The notes under the pieces are model-generated. The model was not told the DNA's origin, searched no databases, and saw nothing but the letters and a program-made list of their open reading frames with translations. From positions 60,793 through 124,792 of the forward strand of contig JACKNN010000008.1 of assembly GCA_024234855.1 (NCBI GenBank): a DNA stretch of 64,000 nt, given 5' to 3'. The DNA comes from Pseudomonadales bacterium. Its GTDB lineage: Bacteria; Pseudomonadota; Gammaproteobacteria; Pseudomonadales; Halieaceae. The position numbers and the translations under genes are program-made. Positions 54,762 to 62,266 of the stretch are shown one piece after another. The stretch's first letter is position 1, and the number at the start of each line of letters is the position of its first letter.

Positions 54762-55516
54762 GGCGTCGCTCCCGTCTGGTGGGGGTGTTGTGGCGCTGGC
54801 ACCGACGCCTCGGCTTACTCGCGGCGGTGTTTGCGCTGGTGCTGGCGAGCACCGGTATCGTGCTGAACCATTCCCCGGAACTCGGACTCGACCGCCGTTT
54901 TGTCGACTGGCCCTGGCTCAGTCGCACCTACGGTGACAGTTCCGGCGAGATGCCCGCCGTCCAACTGGGTGCGCGGTGGCTGTCCCGGGCCGCCAACGGC
55001 CGGGTGTATCTCGATACGCTGGAGGTCGCGCCCTGCAATGGCAGGCAGGTGGGCGCTGCACAGGCGGGCGAACTGCTCTACGTCGCCTGCGCCGAGGAAT
55101 TACTGGTCATTACCGCCGACGGGCAATTGCTTGAATCCCTCAGCGCCGGCAGCGGGTTGCCGATGCCGCTCACGGGCATCGGCCTGATCGATGGCGGTGT
55201 TGTGCTGCAGGCCGATGGTACCTGGTGGCTGGCGGACATGGATCGGATGGATTTCGGCGGGCGCGCCCCGGGGGGTGCACAGATCAGCCAGCTGGCTGCC
55301 GGGCGGCTGCCCGCTGCAATTCGGGACGGTATCCCCGCGCCGGAGCAGTGGCTCAGCTGGGAGCGTCTGCTGCTCGATGTGCACAGCGGCCGTGTGTTCG
55401 GGCACCTGGGCGTGCTGTGGATGGATGTTGTTGGCCTGCTGCTGGCAACCCTCGCCCTGAGCGGGATTGCCATGTGGTGGCTGCACCGGCGACGGGGCTC
55501 TCAGCGCTCCCCGTAG
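54758..55516 (+). CDS. PepSY-associated transmembrane protein
   Basis: The 252-residue protein has an N-terminal helix in WHRRLGLLAAVFALVLASTGIVLNHS and a C-terminal helix in GVLWMDVVGLLLATLALSGIAMWW, the pattern of short PepSY_TM proteins. His residues at helix ends (WHRRLG, NHS, LDVHSG) could bind haem or metal as in the PepSY-type ferric reductases. A periplasmic domain lies between the helices. It would pass electrons through the inner membrane to the FMN-binding partner. The GTG at 54758 overlaps the preceding stop. Its end overlaps the convergent greB by 16 bases. Confidence 0.82.
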   Translation: MRRRSRLVGVLWRWHRRLGLLAAVFALVLASTGIVLNHSPELGLDRRFVDWPWLSRTYGDSSGEMPAVQLGARWLSRAANGRVYLDTLEVAPCNGRQVGAAQAGELLYVACAEELLVITADGQLLESLSAGSGLPMPLTGIGLIDGGVVLQADGTWWLADMDRMDFGGRAPGGAQISQLAAGRLPAAIRDGIPAPEQWLSWERLLLDVHSGRVFGHLGVLWMDVVGLLLATLALSGIAMWWLHRRRGSQRSP

Positions 55517-56004
55517 CGGATATCGGTGACGTAATACACCTTTTCACCGGCCGGGCTCTGTACCCGGATTTCATCGTCCAGCCGCTTGCCCAGCAGGGCC
55601 CGTGCCATGGGCGAGTCCATGCTCAACCGGCCCTGCTGCAGGTCGAACTCGTCGGGTCCGACGATACGCCAGTGCTGCTCCATGCCCGCCTCATCCTCGA
55701 GGCTGACCCGGGCCCCAAAGTAAATTTTGCCGGTGTCCGCGGGGATCTGGTCGATCACCTTCAACTCGTCCAGGCGCTTGTTGAGAAACCGCACCCGGGA
55801 GTCGATCTCCCGCAGGCGGCGCTTGCCATAGATATAATCGCCGTTCTCTGATCGATCGCCGTTTTTGGCCGCCTCGTGTACCGTGTTGGTGACCACGGGG
55901 CGTTCCACTTTCCACAGCTGGTGCAATTCCGCCCGCAGGCGTTGCTCGCCCTCGGGGGTGATATAGGTGGAGCCGCGCCGGCGCGGGGGTTTGTATCTGC
56001 TCAT
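55501..56004 (-). CDS. greB: Transcription elongation factor GreB
   Basis: GreB rescues backtracked RNA polymerase by stimulating RNA cleavage. The 167-residue protein has the N-terminal coiled coil with the acidic tip (AAKNGDRSENGDYIYGKRRLRE) and the C-terminal globular domain. The DRSENGDY motif and basic start (YKPPRRRGSTYITPEG) identify GreB rather than GreA. A good -10-like TACAAT lies only about 9 bases upstream of the ATG, so the mRNA may have a very short leader. Confidence 0.95.
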   Translation of the reverse strand: MSRYKPPRRRGSTYITPEGEQRLRAELHQLWKVERPVVTNTVHEAAKNGDRSENGDYIYGKRRLREIDSRVRFLNKRLDELKVIDQIPADTGKIYFGARVSLEDEAGMEQHWRIVGPDEFDLQQGRLSMDSPMARALLGKRLDDEIRVQSPAGEKVYYVTDIRYGER

Positions 56005-56090
56005 GGGATGCTATTGTAGCGGCCCCGGGGCGGATACCATAATCTCCCCGGCTCCGGTAGTCGATCGGTATGGGGGTAAGAGGTATGGCA

Positions 56091-56963
56091 ATGAAGACGG
56101 GATCGTGGGGCGCGCTGAGCGCGGTAGTGGCGATGTCATTGGCCGCGACACTGGTGCGCGCCGAATGTGTGTCATTCGACGGCGCGCTGGAGCAGGGTGG
56201 TTTTATCTGGGGCAAGGTGGCGCCCGGCAGTGCCGTGAGCCTCGGTGGCCAGACCCTGGATGTACTGGCCGATGGCACCACCTTTGCCGGTTTTGGCCGC
56301 GATGCGCCCGCGGCGGTGGAACTGGTGGTCACCGGCCCTGCGCCCTGTAGTGAAACCCTGCAGATAGCGCGCCGCAAGTACGACATACAGCGGGTGGAAG
56401 GTGTGCCGCAGAAGACGGTGACGCCCCCGCCGGAGGAATTGGCGCGCATCCAGCGCGAAGCGACACTGGTCGCCAACGCCCGCGCCCCCAGCATCAAACG
56501 CCCGGAGCTGATCACCAGCGTGCTGGCGGGTTTCGTATGGCCGGCACAGGGTCCGATTTCGGGTGTCTATGGCAGCCAGCGATTCTACAACGGCGAGCCG
56601 CGCAACCCGCACTACGGGGTTGATGTGGCCGCACCCAGGGGCACCCCCGTGCATGCCCCGGCGGCGGGGGTGGTGACGCTGGCGGAGCCCGACCTCTATT
56701 TTTCCGGCGGCACGGTCATCCTCGATCACGGCTACCGGCTGTCATCCACCTTCCTGCATATGAGCGCGGTGTCGGTGCAGGTGGGAGACGAGCTCGAGGC
56801 GGGCGACCTGATCGGTGCGGTGGGCGCGACCGGGCGGGCCACCGGCCCCCACCTGGACTGGCGCATGAACTGGCGGGAGGAGCGCATCGATCCGCAATTG
56901 CTGGTGCCTCCCATGCCGAAGCCGGAACCGGGTCCCGCCCCCAAAGCCATGCCCAAGCCCTGA
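56091..56963 (+). CDS. M23-family peptidoglycan peptidase (LytM-type)
   Basis: The 290-residue protein has a signal peptide (GALSAVVAMSLAATLVRAE), a central part that resembles the M23_N domain, and a C-terminal peptidase domain. Zinc ligands are seen as HYGVDVA (HxxxD) and in GPHLDWRM (HxH reduced to H-L-D). In the canonical enzyme the last motif is HxH, so the final ligand is Asp instead of His in this reading; many annotated members of this subgroup have the same LDW form. It would act on cell-wall crosslinks or regulate another hydrolase. The ATG at 56091 has AAGAGG at 7 bases; 56085 is less well placed. The tail is proline-rich (PKPEPGPAPKAMPKP). Confidence 0.88.
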   Translation: MKTGSWGALSAVVAMSLAATLVRAECVSFDGALEQGGFIWGKVAPGSAVSLGGQTLDVLADGTTFAGFGRDAPAAVELVVTGPAPCSETLQIARRKYDIQRVEGVPQKTVTPPPEELARIQREATLVANARAPSIKRPELITSVLAGFVWPAQGPISGVYGSQRFYNGEPRNPHYGVDVAAPRGTPVHAPAAGVVTLAEPDLYFSGGTVILDHGYRLSSTFLHMSAVSVQVGDELEAGDLIGAVGATGRATGPHLDWRMNWREERIDPQLLVPPMPKPEPGPAPKAMPKP

Positions 56964-56977
56964 AAAATCCGTATAAT
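56950..56977 (+). promoter_or_regulatory. Possible promoter before the Trm112-like gene
   Basis: A perfect -10 TATAAT (56972-56977) lies directly after the M23 gene. The best -35 is a poor TGCCCA at 16 bases. The leader would be about 80 bases long. Confidence 0.45.
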
Positions 56978-57066
56978 ACTGCCTCTCTTTTACCCGGCCC
57001 ATTTATCCGGCCGCTTTTGCTCGACCCTTTTTGCTTGACCTTTTTGCACAACCTGGCGAGGCCGTA

Positions 57067-57252
57067 ATGATAGACAAGAAGTTGCTCAGTATCCTGGTGT
57101 GCCCGGTGACCAAGGCGCCGCTGGAGTACGACCGCGAAAAAGACGAGCTGGTCTGCAAGGCCAGCGGCCTGGCATACCCGGTGCGCGATGGCATTCCGGT
57201 GATGCTGGAAAGCGAGGCCCGCGTGCTCACCGCAGACGAGAAGTTGGGGTAA
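57067..57252 (+). CDS. Trm112-like / YcaR-family protein
   Basis: The 61-residue protein belongs to the Trm112p-like family (YcaR in E. coli). It has the expected LLSILVCPVTKAPL, ELVCKASGLAYPVRDGIPVMLESEAR pattern (shown in parts). The first zinc-knuckle position is CPVT where YcaR has CPVC, so one ligand is missing as in many relatives. Role in bacteria not settled. In many Gammaproteobacteria it stands between lpxK and kdsB; here it precedes a HIT gene instead. Confidence 0.9.
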   Translation: MIDKKLLSILVCPVTKAPLEYDREKDELVCKASGLAYPVRDGIPVMLESEARVLTADEKLG

Positions 57253-57257
57253 GCAGC

Positions 57258-57605
57258 GTGTCCGACACCATTTTTGGCAAGATCATCAGCGGCGAAATTC
57301 CCAGCCAGTTCCTGTACGAGGACGATCACTGTGTCGCCATCAACGATATCAATCCCCAGGCGCCGGTCCACGTGCTGGTGATTCCCAGGCGCGGTATTCC
57401 GCGCCTGGTGGATGCGGTGGAGGATGACCAGGCCCTGCTGGGCCACCTGTTGCTGGCGGCGGGTAAGATCGCAGAACAGCTGGGGGTGGCTGAAGCATTT
57501 CGCCTCATCATCAACAATGGTGCGGGCGCGGGCCAGACCGTGTTCCACCTGCATCTGCACATTATCGCGGGCCGAACCTTCGCCGAAGGACACATGGCCG
57601 GCTAA
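57258..57605 (+). CDS. Histidine-triad nucleotide-binding protein (HinT-like)
   Basis: The 115-residue HIT protein probably hydrolyses adenosine phosphoramidates. It has the SDTIFGKIISGEIPS start, the DINPQAPVHVLVIPRR strand and the catalytic triad VFHLHLHIIAGR (HxHxH). The GTG at 57258 lies 5 bases after the previous stop and fits the family start. It precedes alaS after about 80 bases. Confidence 0.94.
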   Translation: MSDTIFGKIISGEIPSQFLYEDDHCVAINDINPQAPVHVLVIPRRGIPRLVDAVEDDQALLGHLLLAAGKIAEQLGVAEAFRLIINNGAGAGQTVFHLHLHIIAGRTFAEGHMAG

Positions 57606-57687
57606 CGGGATGCCACACACTTCGCCGCCGGCGCTGCGGCGTTATTAACGCCACGCGCCGACCACACCTTTGCAACCGGGAACGTAT

Positions 57688-60288
57688 ATGAAGACGCCAG
57701 AGATTCGCGAGGCCTTCCTGGCCTATTTTGAACAGCACGGCCATACCCGTGTGGCCAGCAGTTCGCTGGTGCCGGCCAACGACCCCACACTGCTCTTTAC
57801 CAATGCCGGTATGAACCAGTTCAAGGACACCTTCCTCGGCATCGACCCCCGTCCCTACGTGCGCGCGGCCAGCAGCCAGCGCTGCGTGCGCGCCGGTGGC
57901 AAGCACAACGATCTGGAAAATGTCGGCTACACCGCTCGCCACCACACATTTTTCGAAATGCTTGGCAACTTCAGCTTTGGCGATTACTTCAAGCGCGAGG
58001 CCATTGGTTTTGGTTGGGAGTTCCTCACCAAAGTGCTCGGGCTGCCACCGGAAAGACTCTGGGTGACGGTCCACGTCTCCGACGACGAGGCGGCGGACAT
58101 CTGGGTCAACGAGATCGGGATCGACCCCGCCCGGCTGTCGCGCCTGGACGAAGACAACTTCTGGCAGATGGGTGACACCGGCCCCTGCGGTCCCTGCTCC
58201 GAGCTTTTTTACGACCACGGCCCGGATGTGCCCGGCGGCCCCCCGGGCAGCGAAGGCGATGACCTGGACCGCTATATCGAGGTCTGGAACCTGGTATTCA
58301 TGCAGTACAACCGCGACGCGAGCGGCGAATTGCATCCCCTGCCAAAACCCTCGGTGGATACCGGCATGGGCCTTGAGCGAATCGCCGCCGTGATGCAGGG
58401 GGTGCACAGCAATTACCAGATCGACCTGTTCCAGGCCCTGATTACAGCGGCCGCGAATATCCTCGGGGTGGCCGACCTCGAGGACAGCTCGCTCAAGGTC
58501 ATCGCCGACCATATCCGCTCCTGCGCTTTCCTCATCGTCGATGGCGTCATGCCGGGCAACGAGGGCCGAGGCTATGTATTGCGCCGTATTATTCGCCGCG
58601 CCATCCGTCACGGCAATAAACTGGGCGCCACGGCACCGTTCTTCCATCGCCTGGTGGGCACCCTGGCCCAGCAGATGGGTGAGGCCTACCCGGACCTGGT
58701 GAAACGCCAGGCGCAGGTGGAAAAAGCCCTGCTGGCGGAAGAGGAACAGTTTGCCAAGACGCTGGACAACGGCATGCAGATCCTGGAAGAGGCGCTTGCG
58801 GGCCTGGTATCGAACGAGATACCCGGTGCGCTGGTGTTCAAGTTGTACGACACCTACGGTTTCCCCACCGACCTCACCAATGATATCGCCCGGGAGCGCG
58901 GCCTCAGCCTGGATATGACGGGTTACGACACGGCCATGGCGGAGCAGCGTATGCGCTCCCAGGAAGGCGGCAGTTTCAGGGTCGACTACAGCTCGGTGCT
59001 CTCGCTGGAGGGCAGCACTACCTTTACCGGCTATGATGGCGAGACCGGCCGCGGCGCGGTTACGGCCCTGTTGCGCGACGGTGAAAAAGTGGCGTCGCTG
59101 GCGGTGGGTGAGGTCGGGGTGGTGGTACTGGACAGTACGCCGTTTTACGCCGAATCCGGTGGTCAGGCGGGGGATTGTGGTTATCTCGATGGCCAGGGTG
59201 TGCGGCTGGAGGTGACGGACACCACCAGGGCCGCCGGCCAACACCTGCATCATGTCAAGGTGCTGGAAGGCCGTGTCAGCGAGGGCGACAGCCTGCGGGC
59301 CAGCGTAGACTCCCAGGTGCGCCAGCGCACCCGGCTCAATCACTCCGCGACCCATCTGCTGCACGCCGCCCTGCGCAGGGTGCTGGGTGAGCATGTGGCG
59401 CAGAAGGGCTCGCTGGTGGACTCGGAGCGGCTGCGGTTCGACTTCTCCCACCCCCAGGGTGTCAGCACCGCCGAGCTGAAGGCGATTGAAAACCTGGTCA
59501 ACGCGCAGATTCGCGCCAACACCGTGGTCAGCACCCGCATTATGTCCATGGAGGATGCGGTAGCGGCGGGAGCGATGGCCCTGTTCGGTGAAAAATACGG
59601 CGACGAGGTGCGGGTGCTGGCAATGGGCGTCGACGACTTCTCGGTGGAACTGTGCGGTGGTACGCATGCCAGCCGCACCGGCGATATCGGCCTGTTGCGT
59701 ATCGTCGCGGAGGCCGGCGTGGCCGCCGGTGTGCGCCGCATCGAGGCGGTCACCGGCAGCGGCGCCCTGGCGCATGTCGACCGGGCCGAGCAGCGCCTGG
59801 CGGCGGTGTGCGATGTGGTCAAGGGCAGCGGCGACAACGTGGTGGATAAAGTGGCCGCGCTGCGCCTGGAAAACCGCGAGCTCGAGAAGGAAGTCGCCCG
59901 GCTCAAGCAGAAACTGGCGACGTCCGCCGGGGGCGATCTCACCGCGGCGGCGGTCGATGTGGCCGGTGTGAAAGTGCTCGCCGCCACCGTCGATGGGGCG
60001 GATGCGAAATCGCTGCGCGACACACTGGACCAGTGCAAGAACAAACTCGGCAGCGCCGTTATCCTGTTGGCGGCCATTACCGACGACAAGGTGGCCCTGG
60101 CGGCCGGTGTCACCGGCGACCTCACCGGCCGGGTAAAAGCGGGCGACCTCATGCGCCAGGCCGCCGAGCGCCTGGGCGGCAAGGGCGGTGGGCGCCCCGA
60201 CATGGCCCAGGGGGGCGGTACGGATATCGCGGCCCTGCCCGCTGTGCTCAAGAGCGTGCCGGATTGGGTGGCAGCGGCCCTGAAATAA
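57688..60288 (+). CDS. alaS: Alanyl-tRNA synthetase
   Basis: AlaS charges tRNA-Ala and edits mischarged Ser and Gly. The 866-residue protein has the class II catalytic domain (IREAFLAYFEQHGHTRV, FTNAGMNQFKD, QRCVRAGGKHNDL), the editing domain with zinc ligands (NHSATHLLHAAL and CGGTHASRTGD) and a C-terminal DHHA1 domain. The ATG at 57688 was chosen over a TTG six codons upstream. The alaS-lysC-csrA order is conserved in Pseudomonas and relatives. Confidence 0.98.
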   Translation: MKTPEIREAFLAYFEQHGHTRVASSSLVPANDPTLLFTNAGMNQFKDTFLGIDPRPYVRAASSQRCVRAGGKHNDLENVGYTARHHTFFEMLGNFSFGDYFKREAIGFGWEFLTKVLGLPPERLWVTVHVSDDEAADIWVNEIGIDPARLSRLDEDNFWQMGDTGPCGPCSELFYDHGPDVPGGPPGSEGDDLDRYIEVWNLVFMQYNRDASGELHPLPKPSVDTGMGLERIAAVMQGVHSNYQIDLFQALITAAANILGVADLEDSSLKVIADHIRSCAFLIVDGVMPGNEGRGYVLRRIIRRAIRHGNKLGATAPFFHRLVGTLAQQMGEAYPDLVKRQAQVEKALLAEEEQFAKTLDNGMQILEEALAGLVSNEIPGALVFKLYDTYGFPTDLTNDIARERGLSLDMTGYDTAMAEQRMRSQEGGSFRVDYSSVLSLEGSTTFTGYDGETGRGAVTALLRDGEKVASLAVGEVGVVVLDSTPFYAESGGQAGDCGYLDGQGVRLEVTDTTRAAGQHLHHVKVLEGRVSEGDSLRASVDSQVRQRTRLNHSATHLLHAALRRVLGEHVAQKGSLVDSERLRFDFSHPQGVSTAELKAIENLVNAQIRANTVVSTRIMSMEDAVAAGAMALFGEKYGDEVRVLAMGVDDFSVELCGGTHASRTGDIGLLRIVAEAGVAAGVRRIEAVTGSGALAHVDRAEQRLAAVCDVVKGSGDNVVDKVAALRLENRELEKEVARLKQKLATSAGGDLTAAAVDVAGVKVLAATVDGADAKSLRDTLDQCKNKLGSAVILLAAITDDKVALAAGVTGDLTGRVKAGDLMRQAAERLGGKGGGRPDMAQGGGTDIAALPAVLKSVPDWVAAALK

Positions 60289-60425
60289 GCCGGTAGCTGC
60301 AATAATTACGATCTTCTGCACCAGTCTTTGGGCCGGGTGGCGGTTTAAATACTGTCCGGTTTGTTGTTTAATAACGCCCTTTTTTCGGGGCCTTCAGGGC
60401 CTCCCGCGGTGTGGCACCTGATAGC

Positions 60426-61667
60426 ATGGGTCTGATTGTTCAAAAATTCGGCGGCACTTCGGTAGGCTCTGTCGAGCGCATCGGCCAGGTGGCGGACAAG
60501 GTTGCGAAGTTCCGCGCCCAGGGGCACGACCTGATCGTCGTGGTCTCCGCCATGAGCGGCGAGACCAACCGCTTGATAGACCTCGCGCACGCGGTGCAGG
60601 AACGCCCGGTGCCACGGGAGATGGATACGCTGATTTCCACAGGCGAGCAGGTGACCACGGCGCTGCTCAGCATGGCCCTGGATGTGCGCGGGGTGAAGGC
60701 CAAATCCTACAACGGCAGCCAGGTGCGTATTCTCACCGATGATGCACACACCAAGGCGCGCATCCGGGAAATTGACGACAAGCGCCTGCGGGCCGGACTG
60801 GATGAGGGTTATGTCCTGGTGGTGGCCGGGTTCCAGGGCGTGGATGAGCACGGCAATATCACCACCCTGGGCCGGGGCGGTTCAGATACCACGGCAGTGG
60901 CTCTGGCGGCGGCACTCAAGGCGGACGAATGCCAGATCTATACCGATGTCGATGGGGTATACACTACCGATCCGCGGGTGGTGGACGGCGCCCGCCGGCT
61001 GGACCGGATTACCTTCGAGGAGATGCTGGAGATGGCCAGCATGGGTTCCAAGGTGCTGCAGATCCGCGCGGTGGAGTTCGCGGGCAAGTACCAGGTGCCA
61101 CTGCGGGTACTGCACAGTTTCAAGGAAGGCCCCGGTACGCTCATAACTCTGGAGGACGCGACGCAGATGGAAACGCCCACAATCGCAGGTATCGCATTCA
61201 ACCGGGATGAGGCCAAGCTCACCATCCTGGGGGTGCCCGATATGCCCGGCATCGCCCACAAGATCCTCGGGCCAATCGGTGATGCCAATATCGAGGTCGA
61301 CGTGATTGTGCAGAACACGGGTGAGGACAAACACACCGATTTCAGTTTCACCGTGAGTCGCACCGACCTGCCGCGCGCGATGGATGTGTTGCAGTCGGTA
61401 GCCGGCCAGATCGGCGCCCGGGAAGTGCGCAGCGATGCCAGAATCGCCAAGGTGTCGGTGGTGGGCGTGGGCATGCGGTCCCACGCCGGTGTCGCCAGCC
61501 AGATGTTCGCAGCGCTGGCCGAGGTGGGCATTAATATCCAGATGATCACCACTTCTGAAATAAAGATTTCGGTGATCATCGAGGAAAAATTCCTCGAGCT
61601 GGCAGTGCGTTCCCTGCACTCATCCTTTGGCCTGGATAAGGAACCAAACGACGAGGGCGCTGCCTGA
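60426..61667 (+). CDS. lysC: Aspartate kinase
   Basis: LysC starts the aspartate pathway to lysine, threonine and methionine. The 413-residue protein has the kinase domain (IVQKFGGTSVGSVERI, GRGGSDTTAVALAA) and C-terminal ACT domains for feedback control. The length fits the single-chain type used in Pseudomonas. The ATG at 60426 is preferred to a GTG five codons upstream. The leader of about 135 bases after alaS does not look like a lysine riboswitch. Confidence 0.97.
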   Translation: MGLIVQKFGGTSVGSVERIGQVADKVAKFRAQGHDLIVVVSAMSGETNRLIDLAHAVQERPVPREMDTLISTGEQVTTALLSMALDVRGVKAKSYNGSQVRILTDDAHTKARIREIDDKRLRAGLDEGYVLVVAGFQGVDEHGNITTLGRGGSDTTAVALAAALKADECQIYTDVDGVYTTDPRVVDGARRLDRITFEEMLEMASMGSKVLQIRAVEFAGKYQVPLRVLHSFKEGPGTLITLEDATQMETPTIAGIAFNRDEAKLTILGVPDMPGIAHKILGPIGDANIEVDVIVQNTGEDKHTDFSFTVSRTDLPRAMDVLQSVAGQIGAREVRSDARIAKVSVVGVGMRSHAGVASQMFAALAEVGINIQMITTSEIKISVIIEEKFLELAVRSLHSSFGLDKEPNDEGAA

Positions 61668-61718
61668 TAATGGCAGGGCGTGAGCGCCCGTTAGGAAAGT
61701 AAGCTGTGCTTGTGTGAA

Positions 61719-61746
61719 TTGCGTTTTGCGCGATCTCAGCTAAAAC
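61719..61746 (+). promoter_or_regulatory. Possible csrA promoter
   Basis: A -35 TTGCGT and a -10 TAAAAC are separated by 16 bases. Both are moderate matches. It lies about 105 bases before csrA in a 185-base gap. Confidence 0.35.
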
Positions 61747-61852
61747 TAAGTGGGCGGGGAACGGTGCTGTCAGGGCGTCGTATACCCGTTCGCTGACATA
61801 GCCATGCGTCCGCAGTCTCACGCCGCGGGCACAGGGCCGGAGACAGAAAAGA

Positions 61853-62044
61853 ATGCTTATTTTGACCCGCAGGGTTGGAGAGTCGCTGATGGTGGGCGAC
61901 CAGATCACTGTGACCGTGCTCGGTGTGAAGGGTAACCAGGTCCGTATTGGCGTCAATGCGCCGAGGGATGTGGCGGTACACCGGGAGGAAATCTACAACC
62001 GCATCCAGGACGACGAACCCAACGCGCCCCCGGAGCAGGAATAA
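61853..62044 (+). CDS. csrA: Carbon storage regulator CsrA/RsmA
   Basis: CsrA binds GGA motifs in mRNA leaders and controls metabolism, motility and biofilms. The 63-residue protein begins with MLILTRRVGESLMVGD and has the VNAPRDVAVHREEIYNRI segment that carries the RNA-contacting Arg. A GGAGAC site precedes the ATG, and GGA there could allow self-regulation. It follows lysC and precedes tRNA-Ser, as in Pseudomonas. Confidence 0.97.
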   Translation: MLILTRRVGESLMVGDQITVTVLGVKGNQVRIGVNAPRDVAVHREEIYNRIQDDEPNAPPEQE

Positions 62045-62068
62045 TCGCCCGCAACCCCGTTGTATGGC

Positions 62069-62096
62069 TTTGATTTTGCACTGATTGTGGTATTAT
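62069..62096 (+). promoter_or_regulatory. tRNA-Ser promoter
   Basis: -10 TATTAT (62091-62096) with a TTTGAT/TTGATT -35 region 15-16 bases upstream. It is followed by a GC-rich stretch (GCCGCGCC) similar to stable-RNA discriminators. The tRNA starts 80 bases further on. Confidence 0.5.
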
Positions 62097-62175
62097 GCCG
62101 CGCCTCGAGCTAAGGCGGTGGCGAGCAGTGAGCGCCCCCCGAATTGAGCCCTGGGCTCATCGACAACAGGTTTAC

Positions 62176-62266
62176 GGAGAGCTGGCCGAGTGGCTGAAGG
62201 CGCACCCCTGCTAAGGGTGTATAGGCTTATACCCTATCGAGGGTTCGAATCCCTCGCTCTCCGCCA
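62176..62266 (+). tRNA. tRNA-Ser (anticodon GCT)
   Basis: This is a full class II tRNA of 91 bases with encoded CCA. The acceptor stem is GGAGAGC with GCTCTCC, the anticodon arm CACCC-CTGCTAA-GGGTG with anticodon GCT at 62210-62212, a long variable arm around TATAGGCTTATACCC, and a T arm GAGGG-TTCGAAT-CCCTC. It reads AGC/AGU codons. The 3' half is the integration site of a mobile element (see the integrase). Confidence 0.97.
62211..62266. other. Probable attachment site (att) of the integrated element
   Basis: The 3' half of tRNA-Ser from the anticodon to CCA is shared with the end of the integrase frame. Elements of this type use the tRNA 3' end as attB. The exact core cannot be limited without the other end of the element; a second copy of part of this sequence should lie at the right border beyond this window. 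Confidence 0.6.

Noticed and set aside
57562..60321. Minus-strand open frame of about 919 codons opposite alaS
   Set aside because: Same cause: antisense of a high-GC, strongly conserved gene. No ribosome site or family match.
60289..60425. Lysine riboswitch before lysC
   Set aside because: The 137-base leader is too short for the large lysine aptamer and lacks its conserved core; only weak GC hairpins are seen.
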